From: Flavobacteriales bacterium UBA1958
Lineage (GTDB): Bacteria; Bacteroidota; Bacteroidia; Flavobacteriales_D; Sanyastnellaceae
Assembly (NCBI GenBank): GCA_002336675.1
Contig: DDEI01000086.1
Span: forward strand, 533-20,120
Length of the DNA: 19,588 nucleotides
Direction: 5' to 3'
Position 1 is the stretch's first letter, and the number at the start of each line of letters is the position of its first letter. Made by a program: the position numbers and the translations under genes. The notes beneath the pieces are model-generated. The model was not told where the DNA came from and did no database searches. It saw nothing but the letters and a program-made list of their open reading frames with translations. Positions 6,290-14,741 of the stretch are shown piece after piece.

Positions 6290-8131
6290 TTAATTACTTG
6301 ACAGTGTCTTAGTGACCTTAAAGTTCTCCCCTAAGAAACTGTAATTATAAAGCCCACAAGTTAGATTTAAATCACTCAAAACTAAAGATTTGGCTCCTGC
6401 AGATACGGTCCCTAGGTACTTATTATACACCACTCTTCCTGTCATATCTGTAATCTCAAATGTTATTTTTTGAGCTGAAACTAGGCTATAAGGAATAGTC
6501 GTTTTTCCAAATACCGGGTTAGGATAGTTCTGGCCTATTGTAAGATTCTTGTCATTTATTTCAGGTACAGATATAATATCGCTCGTACTAATTCTGATAG
6601 CTGGAGAAATGTCATCAAATGTGAACCAATCTTGAGCTCCACTTGCTCCATAACCTCCAAATATGAGCGTAGAGAAATCGTTATCATACTCAGATGCGTC
6701 TAAGACAAGCCTTCCTTCTCCCTGCAAATGTTGTACCCCCACGACATAAGATTCTCCCGGAGTTAACTCTATTTGATCCTCCATTTCGATGGACATAAAT
6801 CCACTTCCGAAGATATCAGAATTAACTATTTCAAATTCTGTAGAAGTAATAAACTCAGGTGGGTTTGAATTTAAGAATAAAACTATAGCCGCTTCTGCTG
6901 GTTCATCACTAGAAGTGACTGTCCCTGTTCCCAAGCTAATTGACGCCGCTTCAAATCTAGTTCCCGGTTCAAAGCAAGTGAAAGTAGTCGCTACGATCCA
7001 TTCATCGTTTACAGTTACAGTTCCTAATTCACCATCCCAATCTGTATCTAGATTATTGTAATCCTCATTTGCCCAAAATATTTCATCTATTCTGAACTCC
7101 TTTTCATTCTCATTATCTCCAGGAACTCCATCCTCCTCATCTTGAAGAGCCGTGAAGACTACGTTATAATCACCAATGTCAGTTGGAGTGAAATCTGAAA
7201 ATATCCAGAGTAGTGCCGTTTCACCTTGAGCTATTGAAACAGGCTCACTTTCTCCTGTGTAAACAGCATCATTACTCCCCTCTATGAAGACCTCCACAGC
7301 TAATCTTGAGCTTACAGCTTCTAACCCTCCTAAGTTTGTGATTTCAGCACCTAAATTGATCGTATGAACTTGTTCTATTGGTGTAATAGTGTACTCAAAG
7401 TCATTTATAATATCTCCGGTATAAACATCTGCCACAGCTAAATCATAAGGCTCTGGAATCAAGATAGTAACGTCATCTATGAACCAACCGTATGCAACAC
7501 CAGACGTAGCTGTTTCATAATTAAATCTAATCCAAAGATTATCATTTCCCTCTACATTAAGAGTCATGTTATATGTTCTTGTTATAGGATTAGGAGTAAC
7601 AGATCCCCCACCAGCAGTTAGTTGGCCAATGTCTTGTTGGTTCCCGATAAGTTCCCACGCCATTCCATCATTACTTACTTCCACTTTAAGAGAATCAGTA
7701 AATCTAGCACCATACATTTCAAAGGTTAAGATTGCGGATTCTATTCCTGAAACATCTATAGGTGAAGCAGTAGTTAAAGTCGACTGTCCTTGTACTAATA
7801 TTTCAGTCTCATCATTGGCAGCGCCATTCCAAACAAAGGCATACTCTCCGCCTGAAGCAGAATTAATGTCTCCGCCATAAAACCATCCATTTTCAGTATC
7901 TCCTATTACCCAATTGTAATTCCCTAATTCTGTTTCGGCCTCCCAGTCCGTAGCATCGGAGAAATCGCTGTACCAAAATGGTGCTTCTCCTCCACCTCTT
8001 AAAGATGCTTTTGGCACCTCTTCGTTTACTCTGAATTCAGTTGCTATTTGACTAGGCAAAGTCTGAAAGTTTTGTGCCTTTCCTGCAGAAAATGCGAGGA
8101 CTGTAAAGATTAAAGTATAAATTTTTTTCAT
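6290..8131 (-). CDS. Secreted choice-of-anchor J-like protein with T9SS sorting domain (paralog 2 of 3)
   Basis: 613 residues. The signal peptide MKKIYTLIFTVLAFSAGKA is probably cut before QNFQT. Residues 52-63 (FWYSDFSDATDW) start a choice-of-anchor J-type beta-sandwich that closes with YGWFIDDVTI (214-223). An Ig/CARDB-like segment (about 230-350, with EVFIEGSNDAVYTGES) and a second beta-sandwich (about 355-520) follow. The last ~85 residues form a T9SS type A sorting domain (LTIGQNYPNPV, DMTGRVVYN, CGLYNYSFLG). The mature protein is visibly rich in Asp and Glu, as expected for an extracellular Bacteroidota protein. Function is unknown; adhesion or binding is the usual guess for this architecture. 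Same order of domains as its two neighbours, suggesting tandem duplication followed by strong divergence. Upstream, TATCTTTC (8157-8150 on the - strand) is one base off a -7 box. Confidence 0.85.
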   Translation of the reverse strand: MKKIYTLIFTVLAFSAGKAQNFQTLPSQIATEFRVNEEVPKASLRGGGEAPFWYSDFSDATDWEAETELGNYNWVIGDTENGWFYGGDINSASGGEYAFVWNGAANDETEILVQGQSTLTTASPIDVSGIESAILTFEMYGARFTDSLKVEVSNDGMAWELIGNQQDIGQLTAGGGSVTPNPITRTYNMTLNVEGNDNLWIRFNYETATSGVAYGWFIDDVTILIPEPYDLAVADVYTGDIINDFEYTITPIEQVHTINLGAEITNLGGLEAVSSRLAVEVFIEGSNDAVYTGESEPVSIAQGETALLWIFSDFTPTDIGDYNVVFTALQDEEDGVPGDNENEKEFRIDEIFWANEDYNNLDTDWDGELGTVTVNDEWIVATTFTCFEPGTRFEAASISLGTGTVTSSDEPAEAAIVLFLNSNPPEFITSTEFEIVNSDIFGSGFMSIEMEDQIELTPGESYVVGVQHLQGEGRLVLDASEYDNDFSTLIFGGYGASGAQDWFTFDDISPAIRISTSDIISVPEINDKNLTIGQNYPNPVFGKTTIPYSLVSAQKITFEITDMTGRVVYNKYLGTVSAGAKSLVLSDLNLTCGLYNYSFLGENFKVTKTLSSN

Positions 8132-8191
8132 GTTATGGGTATTTTGGGTGAAAGATACAACTTCATCTTAAATTACCCTCTTATTAGGATC

Positions 8192-8219
8192 AAAAAAGGG
8201 CCGTCAATTGACGGCCCTT
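8192..8219 (-). terminator. Intrinsic terminator after the 8243-10168 T9SS gene (24-base perfect palindrome)
   Basis: Bases 8196-8219 are a perfect 24-base palindrome: aagggccgtcaa followed by its exact reverse complement. The - strand transcript can form a hairpin of about 10 pairs with a 4-base loop, followed by a T run (8197-8192). It lies 24 bases after the stop at 8243 and before the start of the next - strand gene at 8131. Confidence 0.88.
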
Positions 8220-8242
8220 CCTAATATAATGAACTTAAAGAA

Positions 8243-10168
8243 TTATCTAACAATCATTCTCTTCGTTGATTTTTCACCGTTAACTACTAATGAATAGCTA
8301 TACATTCCTGCAGCTAATTCAGAAGTATCAAAGCTCACAGTATAACGTCCAGCAGCTTTTCTTCCTTCATTTGAAGAGAAAATATGCTTCCCAGTTAAAT
8401 CTAGTACTTCAAATGAAACACTCGCGTTCTGAGTAAGTGAATAATCGATGGCAGTAAGTCCAGAAACTGGATTAGGTACGTTCTGACCTAAAGAAAAATT
8501 CCTAGCATCAACTTCTCCAACTGTAGTTACTGCAGATGGGTTAAAGTTAAGTCTAACCATAGGCAAGTCATTCGTAAAATACCAATCAACTCCTGCTGTT
8601 CCAAAGTCTCCAAAAATAAATGCCGTTTGATCCTGAGTGTCAGACTGAGCTTCCCCCACCTGAACACCTGCTCCACCCTCGTAGAACACTGCTGGCAAAA
8701 TCAAATCTCCAGCTGTTACTTCTATTGGCTGGTCCAAGGTTACAGTTACCCATGTAACCTCTCCACCATCAAAACCGTTGTAATTACTTTCATAAACTTC
8801 TACCTCATCTGATTCAGATAATAATTCGAAATCCGCTCCGCTTGCGTCAAACAACTGCACAAACATCTCTTCTCCAGGAACAGAGTTTGTAGTTAAAGCA
8901 AAGTCAACAGCATAAACTACAGCATCACCGAAAATCTCGTAAGTACACCCAGTTGCGAATCCAACCCCTTGGTTATCTCCACCTCCGGGAGTCTGACCTC
9001 TAATCAAGTCATCATCTCTAGCCATAATGTAATCCGTCATTTCAATTCCTGCTACAGCAGAGTTGTTAGAAGCATCATTATCTTCTAATTCTCCGGCAAC
9101 AGTTAGAGTAAAGTCATAGGCTCCGACAGCTAATCCAGCAGTTTCCCACTGCAGTACAGCTAAAGAATCTACAGCTTCTCCCGCAGCTAAAGCTACCATT
9201 TCAGAAGCATTCGTTTCTCCGTTAAACTCTCCTGAAAGTACAACCTCAGCTTGGTCAGTAGAACCCCAGTTAATTACTGGAGTATAAGCCATAACGCTAG
9301 GTCTTTGAGATGCAGGATATTTAGTATACGATAATCCTGTAACTACTTCTCCATCTATTTCTTCTACAGCTACGAATTTAGATCCATTCACGTTGGTGTA
9401 TGATGATCCGTTTGCGAATGCAGTTCCTTCAACAGATAAATCGTTTGCAAATCCATCAAAAACTTCAATATCATCTAAAAACCAAGCATATCCGTAAGTA
9501 CCTACCCATCTAAATCTTAAATACACTTCAGCTGCTCCTCCTGCAACTTCAGAAATGTCAAACCTAACTAAAGTTGGGTTTTGAACATAATCTTGAGTAG
9601 ACATGTTAGGGAACACCTCGAATCTAGTTCCTGGGTCAGCATCTGCTACTTCATAAGTCTCAACATCTGGCCAAGTTGTTCCATCTGTAGAAACTTCCAA
9701 TAGACAGTATTCATTTCCATCACTTGCTCCTCCATCCCACATGTAATACTGGGTAGCGAATTCGATTTGAACATATGGGTTATCCGTAAAGTCAATTGGA
9801 TTAACATTTTGAATCCAACAGTTTTCGATTCCTGTTTGATTTGCATACCCGTCAGAATCTACCATGGCAGTTCCATCACCAGCAGTCAAAGAGCTGATAG
9901 CAGGTATTTGTGCTGCTCCAGTAGTTTCTAAACCTGTTCCTATCTCAAAGTTAAGACCTACTGCTCCATAGTCTCCAGTGATCCAATCGTTAGGTTCAGA
10001 GAATGTGTTCTCCCAGATAAGATCTCTATCCGTGTTAGGTGTCACTTCCACACTGGAAGAAACTCTTGGTGCTGAGTTTTTCACTAATTGGGCAGCTGGC
10101 TTGTTTACTTGGCCAAAAACTCCACTAGTTATAAGCGCAGCGCTTAAAATCATGTAAATTTTTTTCAT
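8243..10168 (-). CDS. Secreted choice-of-anchor J protein with T9SS sorting domain (paralog 1 of 3)
   Basis: 641 residues. The signal peptide MKKIYMILSAALITSGVFG is followed by a choice-of-anchor J / MAM-like domain from WENTFSEPNDW (52-62) to YAWFLDDIEV (227-236). An Ig/CARDB-like segment (about 240-385, with a VVLSGEFNG strand) comes next. A second beta-sandwich (about 388-550) starts MARDDDLIRG and ends LPMVRLNF; these match LARDEGVADS and IPMVRMNF of the 4267-6192 paralog. The last ~86 residues are a T9SS type A sorting domain (LGQNVPNPVSG, DLTGKHIF, AGMYSYSLVVNG, KRMIVR). It should be exported through the outer membrane and displayed or released. Function is unknown. It is the first of the three paralogs downstream of gcvP and has the best promoter in the window (10219-10249). 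Confidence 0.86.
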   Translation of the reverse strand: MKKIYMILSAALITSGVFGQVNKPAAQLVKNSAPRVSSSVEVTPNTDRDLIWENTFSEPNDWITGDYGAVGLNFEIGTGLETTGAAQIPAISSLTAGDGTAMVDSDGYANQTGIENCWIQNVNPIDFTDNPYVQIEFATQYYMWDGGASDGNEYCLLEVSTDGTTWPDVETYEVADADPGTRFEVFPNMSTQDYVQNPTLVRFDISEVAGGAAEVYLRFRWVGTYGYAWFLDDIEVFDGFANDLSVEGTAFANGSSYTNVNGSKFVAVEEIDGEVVTGLSYTKYPASQRPSVMAYTPVINWGSTDQAEVVLSGEFNGETNASEMVALAAGEAVDSLAVLQWETAGLAVGAYDFTLTVAGELEDNDASNNSAVAGIEMTDYIMARDDDLIRGQTPGGGDNQGVGFATGCTYEIFGDAVVYAVDFALTTNSVPGEEMFVQLFDASGADFELLSESDEVEVYESNYNGFDGGEVTWVTVTLDQPIEVTAGDLILPAVFYEGGAGVQVGEAQSDTQDQTAFIFGDFGTAGVDWYFTNDLPMVRLNFNPSAVTTVGEVDARNFSLGQNVPNPVSGLTAIDYSLTQNASVSFEVLDLTGKHIFSSNEGRKAAGRYTVSFDTSELAAGMYSYSLVVNGEKSTKRMIVR

Positions 10169-10218
10169 ATCAGAAATTTAATAAGGTTAATAATTGTTGT
10201 CAAATATATTATTGCTCG

Positions 10219-10249
10219 CAAATATATATATTGGAGGGCTACAATTCAA
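10219..10249 (-). promoter_or_regulatory. Bacteroidota-type promoter for the 8243-10168 gene
   Basis: On the - strand, TTG (10249-10247) is followed after 20 bases by TATATTTG (10226-10219), matching the Bacteroidota sigma consensus TTG-N17-23-TAnnTTTG. Predicted transcription start is about 10212, leaving a leader of roughly 45 bases to the ATG at 10168. A second TATATTTG lies at 10208-10201 but has no TTG at proper spacing. The element falls in the 130-base gap after gcvP, so this secreted protein is probably transcribed independently of it. Confidence 0.65.
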
Positions 10250-10298
10250 TGTTTTATACAATTAAGAGCCTACATCCCCTCCGAAATCTGCTATAAAA

Positions 10299-13169
10299 CT
10301 AGGCTTCTTCCATTTCATACTCACTTATGGAAGGGCAAGTACAAATTAGATTTCTATCGCCAAACGCATTATCTACTCTAGCTACAGAAGTCCAAAACTT
10401 ATTCGTAACCAGGTAGTTCAAAGGGTAAGCGGCTATTTTTCGACTATATGGGTGACTCCAATCGTCTGCGGTAACTTCTAACGCAGTGTGCGGAGCCATC
10501 TTTAAAGGATTGTCCTCTGCGTCCAGCACATTATTCTTTACATCTTCGATTTCTTTTCTTATCGAAATCATAGCGTCACAAAACTTATCTAGCTCAGGCT
10601 TCGATTCGCTCTCCGTTGGCTCTATCATCATCGTTCCCGCAACTGGGAATGAAACCGTTGGTGCGTGGAATCCATAATCGATTAACCTTTTGGCTATATC
10701 CGTAACTTCGATGTTGGCACTTTTCACGAAATCTCTACAATCAATAATCATCTCATGAGCTACAGTCCCTCCATTTCCCTTATAAAGTACATTATAATGG
10801 CCTTCTAATCTTGATTTTATATAATTAGCATTTAAAATAGCTATTTTGGTAGAATCAGTTAAACCTCTAGATCCCAACATTTTTATATATCCATAAGAAA
10901 TAAGCAGAATTAGCGCACTGCCATAAGGAGCAGCTGATATAGAATGGTAGTCTTCGTTTTCATTCTCATAATTATGCTGAGGTAAATAAGGAGCTAAATG
11001 TTCTGCTACTCCTATAGGGCCCATTCCTGGGCCACCCCCGCCATGAGGAATGGCAAACGTTTTATGAAGATTCAAGTGACAGACATCTGCTCCAATTTTT
11101 CCTGGAGAAGTTAAGCCTACTTGTGCATTCATATTAGCTCCATCCATATATACTTGTCCTCCATTTTTATGAATTATAGTAGTTATGTCTATAATTCCCT
11201 CTTCAAAAACTCCATGAGTAGATGGATAAGTGATCATACAAGCTGCCAGCACATCTTTGTGTAATTCTGCCTTAGCTCTTAAATCTTCAATATCAATATT
11301 CCCCGAAGTATCGCACTTAACTACTACTACTTTCATTCCTGCCATCACTGAACTGGCTGGATTAGTTCCATGAGCTGATGAGGGAATTAAACAGATATCT
11401 CTGTGATGGTCTCCTCTACTTTCATGGTAACTTTTTATTACCATCAACCCCGCATATTCTCCTTGTGCTCCAGAATTAGGCTGTAATGATACGCTGTGAA
11501 ACCCTGTGATTTCACATAAATCTTTAGCTAACTCATCTAAAATTAAATGATATCCTTTGACTTGTTCGCTTGGTGTGAATGGATGAATTCCTGCAAATGC
11601 TGTCCATGTTATAGGAATTAACTCTGAAGCTGCATTTAATTTCATAGTACAGCTCCCAAGAGGGATCATGCTATGAACTAAGGACAAATCTTTATTCTCA
11701 AGCCTTTTCACGTAGCGCATCATTTCGGTCTCACTCTGATACCTGTTAAATACCTCGTGTTTCAAAAATTCACTTTCTCTTAAGTATCCTTTCAGTATGT
11801 CTTTATTCAAGTCTTTGCCGTGATTGGCTAACGCTGGAAAATCTTGTTTATTTACGAATATTGAAACTAATTCTATAATATCCTCATGATTTACTGTTTC
11901 ATTGAGGCTAATCCCAATGTACTTTTCATCTTCGAAATACCTCAGATTTAGCCCTTTTTCTATGGCTGTCATTCTAATATTATCGAAGTTTTTTCCTGCT
12001 TCTATTTTTAAGGTGTCGAAGAATCTTTCATTGACATTAGTATAGCCCAATTCCGCTAAAGCGTCTGCTAAGGCTCTAGTCTGATTATGAATTTCGCTTG
12101 CTATTTTTCTTAATCCTACTGGACCATGATAAACAGCATACATTGAACTCATAACGGCTAATAGCGCCTGTGCGGTGCAAATGTTCGAGGTAGCTTTATC
12201 TCTTTTAATATGCTGTTCTCTTGTTTGCAACGCCATTCTTAATGCCGCATTTCCCAACCTATCTTTAGAAACTCCGATTATTCTCCCTGGAATATGTCTC
12301 TTGTACTCTTCTCGTGTAGCAAAAAATGCTGCATGAGGACCTCCATATCCCATCGGAACTCCAAATCTTTGTGAGTTCCCTACCACAGCATCGGCACCCC
12401 ATTCTCCTGGTGGAGTAAGAAGCACCAGACTCATTAAGTCTGCAGCAACTGCAACTTTTAGCCCTTTATCGTGGGCTAAATTCACTGTTTCAGAATAATC
12501 TTCTACGCTTCCATTAGAGTTAGGGTACTGTAAGAACATTCCGAAGAAAGTATCATCTATTTCGAAAGAGTTAATGTCTCCGTAAACTACCTCTATTTTC
12601 AGCCCTTTAGCTCTAGTTTTTATTACGTCTTTAGTCTGCTGATAACAAGAATTGTGAACGAAAAATTTATTGACTCCAAACTTAGACTGTGTTCTCGATC
12701 GTAAATTATAAAACATAGTCATGGCCTCCCCTGCCGCAGTGGCCTCATCCAATAAAGACGCATTAGCTAATTCCATTCCTGATAGCTCAGAGACCATAGT
12801 CTGGAAGTTTAATAACGCTTCTAATCTTCCTTGAGCTATTTCTGCTTGGTAAGGCGTGTAAGCTGTATACCATCCCGGATTCTCAAGTACATTTCTTCTT
12901 ATGACAGAAGGAACTACCGTGGGATAGTATCCCATGCCTATGTATGCCTTAAAAACCTGGTTTTGAGCAGCCCTAGTCTCCATCAAGTTTAAATAATCAT
13001 ATTCACATAATCTTTCAGGAAGTTCAAGCTCTTTTTTTAGACGAATACTAGATGGAACCGTAGCATCTATTAAATCGTCTAGTGTTTTAAACTTTACGGA
13101 CTCTAACATTTGGTCGACTTCCCTGCCCTCTGACCCAGTGTGTCTGAAATAAAATGATTCTGTAGACAT
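10299..13169 (-). CDS. gcvP: Glycine dehydrogenase (aminomethyl-transferring), P-protein of the glycine cleavage system
   Basis: 956 residues, the full length of the single-chain (GcvPA-GcvPB fused) P-protein. It binds pyridoxal phosphate, decarboxylates glycine and passes the aminomethyl group to the lipoyl arm of GcvH in the cytoplasm. The PLP lysine is Lys703 in HLNLHKTFAIPHGGGGPG, one of the most conserved stretches of the family. Also visible are the N-terminal FRHTGSEG, GMGYYPT..IRRNVLENPGWYTAYTPYQ..ISQG-like region (here AQGRLEALLNFQ), GYGGPHAAFFA, SHGTNPAS-type box SSAHGTNPASS, and a C-terminal AYPLNYLVTNKFWTSVARVDNAFGDRNL. The start ATG at 13169 lies about 18 bases after a -7 box. 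No gcvT or gcvH is adjacent, which is common in Bacteroidota where the gcv genes are scattered. No glycine-riboswitch-like sequence lies in the short leader. No clear terminator follows. Confidence 0.98.
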   Translation of the reverse strand: MSTESFYFRHTGSEGREVDQMLESVKFKTLDDLIDATVPSSIRLKKELELPERLCEYDYLNLMETRAAQNQVFKAYIGMGYYPTVVPSVIRRNVLENPGWYTAYTPYQAEIAQGRLEALLNFQTMVSELSGMELANASLLDEATAAGEAMTMFYNLRSRTQSKFGVNKFFVHNSCYQQTKDVIKTRAKGLKIEVVYGDINSFEIDDTFFGMFLQYPNSNGSVEDYSETVNLAHDKGLKVAVAADLMSLVLLTPPGEWGADAVVGNSQRFGVPMGYGGPHAAFFATREEYKRHIPGRIIGVSKDRLGNAALRMALQTREQHIKRDKATSNICTAQALLAVMSSMYAVYHGPVGLRKIASEIHNQTRALADALAELGYTNVNERFFDTLKIEAGKNFDNIRMTAIEKGLNLRYFEDEKYIGISLNETVNHEDIIELVSIFVNKQDFPALANHGKDLNKDILKGYLRESEFLKHEVFNRYQSETEMMRYVKRLENKDLSLVHSMIPLGSCTMKLNAASELIPITWTAFAGIHPFTPSEQVKGYHLILDELAKDLCEITGFHSVSLQPNSGAQGEYAGLMVIKSYHESRGDHHRDICLIPSSAHGTNPASSVMAGMKVVVVKCDTSGNIDIEDLRAKAELHKDVLAACMITYPSTHGVFEEGIIDITTIIHKNGGQVYMDGANMNAQVGLTSPGKIGADVCHLNLHKTFAIPHGGGGPGMGPIGVAEHLAPYLPQHNYENENEDYHSISAAPYGSALILLISYGYIKMLGSRGLTDSTKIAILNANYIKSRLEGHYNVLYKGNGGTVAHEMIIDCRDFVKSANIEVTDIAKRLIDYGFHAPTVSFPVAGTMMIEPTESESKPELDKFCDAMISIRKEIEDVKNNVLDAEDNPLKMAPHTALEVTADDWSHPYSRKIAAYPLNYLVTNKFWTSVARVDNAFGDRNLICTCPSISEYEMEEA

Positions 13170-13186
13170 CTTAATGATTTTTTTCG

Positions 13187-13194
13187 CAAATATA
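13187..13194 (-). promoter_or_regulatory. -7 box upstream of gcvP
   Basis: The - strand reads TATATTTG followed by CGAAAA, a perfect TAnnTTTG box ending 17 bases before the gcvP ATG. I find no TTG at 17-23 bases upstream, so only half of the promoter is supported. The implied leader is very short (about 10 bases). Confidence 0.5.
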
Positions 13195-13288
13195 CTTCTG
13201 ATTTATCTCTATACTATTACTAGAATTCTCACAACAAGCTTCATTTAATAAAAAACGATTCCAACTTTTCAACACGTTTTATCTGAAC

Positions 13289-13296
13289 TATATTTG
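13289..13296 (+). promoter_or_regulatory. -7 box overlapping the start region of the 13300 gene
   Basis: TATATTTG is a perfect match to TAnnTTTG and ends only 3 bases before the ATG at 13300. A transcript from it would start at or just after that ATG, meaning either a leaderless mRNA or a chance match. No TTG is found at the right distance upstream. The overlap with the alternative TTG start (13294) argues against that TTG being used. Confidence 0.3.
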
Positions 13297-13299
13297 ATT

Positions 13300-13923
13300 A
13301 TGACTTTACGATGCCTAACAACACTGATTTTCATAGGGATTTCTTTTATCATAAATGGACAAACCGCTTTAAACGATACTATTTTTTTCATGAATGGAGA
13401 TATTCTCCAATGCAATATTATCGATGACAGTCAAATTGAAGTTGTTTTTGAGTTTCAGAAAAGAAAGAAAAGAAAGCAGCTAGGAGTTCATAAAAGTGAA
13501 ATTTTCGGAATTATCAATAACGGAATGAAAGAGCTCTATTATAAAGAAAATGAAATAGTCGGAGATGACCTTACTATTTCTGAAGCAGAAGTATACATAG
13601 CAGGACAGAGAGATGCTCGAGAACTATACAAAACTAAAAAAATATTTTATACTGGTCTAGGGGTGACGCTCGCTCTTAGTATAGCCGGCGAGGCAGGCCT
13701 TTTGGCAATGACCGTCCCTATCATTATTTATCCCGCGGCACAGTATATTCCTTACATAAAAATCAAGGGGGAAACTATCGTAAACCCTAATCATAAATTT
13801 AATCTCATATACGCAGAAGGTTATGAAGGAGTGGCTAGAGGAAAGCGAGTGATGTCCGCACTTAAAGGGGCTGCAGCTGGATCAGTTATAGGAGCCTTCT
13901 TTTATCGATTAGTCCTTCAGTGA
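13300..13923 (+). CDS. Exported/membrane protein of unknown function
   Basis: About 207 residues from the ATG at 13300; an in-frame TTG at 13294 would add two residues but sits inside a promoter-like box. The N-terminus is a signal peptide or anchor (MTLRCLTTLIFIGISFIINGQ), with a probable cut after NGQ-type residues. The mature part starts with a small beta-rich module (DTIFFMNGDILQCNIIDD...VVFEF), a pattern I have met in many uncharacterised Bacteroidota secreted proteins. A very basic patch (KRKKRKQ) follows. Around residue 100 is YIAGQRDARELY, then a Gly/Ala-rich hydrophobic stretch of about 35 residues that could be a membrane hairpin, and near the end a Gly-rich helix (KGAAAGSVIGAFF). 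I cannot name a function. Its stop overlaps the GTG start of the UbiA-like gene, implying coupled translation and a functional link. Confidence 0.75.
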   Translation: MTLRCLTTLIFIGISFIINGQTALNDTIFFMNGDILQCNIIDDSQIEVVFEFQKRKKRKQLGVHKSEIFGIINNGMKELYYKENEIVGDDLTISEAEVYIAGQRDARELYKTKKIFYTGLGVTLALSIAGEAGLLAMTVPIIIYPAAQYIPYIKIKGETIVNPNHKFNLIYAEGYEGVARGKRVMSALKGAAAGSVIGAFFYRLVLQ

Positions 13924-14702
13924 TTAGATTATTAAAATTTATATCGGACTCCTTTATTTGGATAGGCCTGTGTGCTGGGGGCAGCTATATCTACACTTGT
14001 ACTCTACTGAAGGTGCCCATTAATTGGTTGACTTTACTTCTTATCTCCTCAGCGACAACAGCTTTGTATAGTTTTTTAAAGATTCTGAAGAAGTCCTCTG
14101 GGAAGTATAAAATAGTCTTAGGGCTATCCAGTTTAACAGCCGTAGCAAGCTTATTTTATAGCGATTTTAATTCGGGATATTTCATTCTAATCCCAGCAGG
14201 GATTGTGGGTATAGGATATGGATATATCCCTCTTTATAAAAACCCCCTTAGAAGTATTCCGTTTATAAAAATCTTTATTATAGCTATAGTTTGGGTGTGG
14301 GTTACTACGGTTTTTCCAATCTATATAAATTTTGAAGCTTTTAACTTAGGGCACCTAGTGCTAATTAACTCTCAATTACTTTTCTTATTTGGAATCACAG
14401 TTCTTTTTGACATCAGAGACTTAAAACATGACCCGTCTGAACTTAAGACTATTCCTCAAACCATAGGTATACGAAGTACCCAGAGATTGAGTCTGGTTCT
14501 AATCACTTTGAGCTCTATTCTAATATTAGTTTCTATCTGTCATTCAGACTCTAGTCGGTTCATGCTCCCCATAGTTCTTACCTCCTTGTCCTCCCTAGCT
14601 TTGGCTTCTGTCTCTAGTGAGAAAAGAAGCTATCATTATTACACTATTATAGCTGATGGCGTTTTGCTTTTCCAAGGGATAATAGTTTTAGCTTTTCGCT
14701 AG
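13920..14702 (+). CDS. UbiA-like polytopic membrane protein, one Asp motif missing
   Basis: 260 residues, strongly hydrophobic with about 7-9 membrane segments. GTG start at 13920 inside GTGA, sharing 4 bases with the stop of the preceding gene; no better start is visible. FDIRDLKHD (163-171) supplies Asp164, Asp167 and Asp171, a DxxDxxxD box matching the second aspartate-rich motif of UbiA prenyltransferases, followed by TIPQTIG, like the TLP..LG that comes next in that family. The first motif (NDxxDxxxD), expected near residues 45-60, is absent: the region reads TTALYSFLKILKKSSGKY without an aspartate. Classical UbiA enzymes need both motifs to hold Mg-diphosphate, so this may be a degenerate relative with a different activity, or use other residues. 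Not part of a quinone or heme operon; it lies between an exported protein of unknown function and an MscS channel. I assign only the fold. Confidence 0.7.
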   Translation: MIRLLKFISDSFIWIGLCAGGSYIYTCTLLKVPINWLTLLLISSATTALYSFLKILKKSSGKYKIVLGLSSLTAVASLFYSDFNSGYFILIPAGIVGIGYGYIPLYKNPLRSIPFIKIFIIAIVWVWVTTVFPIYINFEAFNLGHLVLINSQLLFLFGITVLFDIRDLKHDPSELKTIPQTIGIRSTQRLSLVLITLSSILILVSICHSDSSRFMLPIVLTSLSSLALASVSSEKRSYHYYTIIADGVLLFQGIIVLAFR

Positions 14703-14741
14703 ACTTTGGTTAATTTTACCGCAATCATTCAATAATTAAAA

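Noticed and set aside
6789..7061. Open frame on the + strand opposite the T9SS gene (also 7566-7880, 8627-8812, 15818-16168, 17072-17347).
   Set aside because: These lie wholly or mostly antisense to clearly coding frames, have no recognisable motifs, and read like reverse-strand translations of the real genes.
10251..10299. Inverted repeat gttttata (10251-10258) / tataaaac (10292-10299) at the end of gcvP.
   Set aside because: Only 8 AT-rich pairs separated by 33 bases and no T tract; too weak to call a terminator or operator.
13170..13288. Possible glycine riboswitch or regulatory leader ahead of gcvP.
   Set aside because: The -7 box lies about 18 bases from the ATG, leaving almost no leader, and no glycine aptamer-like paired elements were seen.
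13294..13299. TTG start two codons before the ATG for the exported unknown protein.
   Set aside because: It overlaps a perfect -7 box, and the ATG at 13300 gives a full signal peptide by itself.
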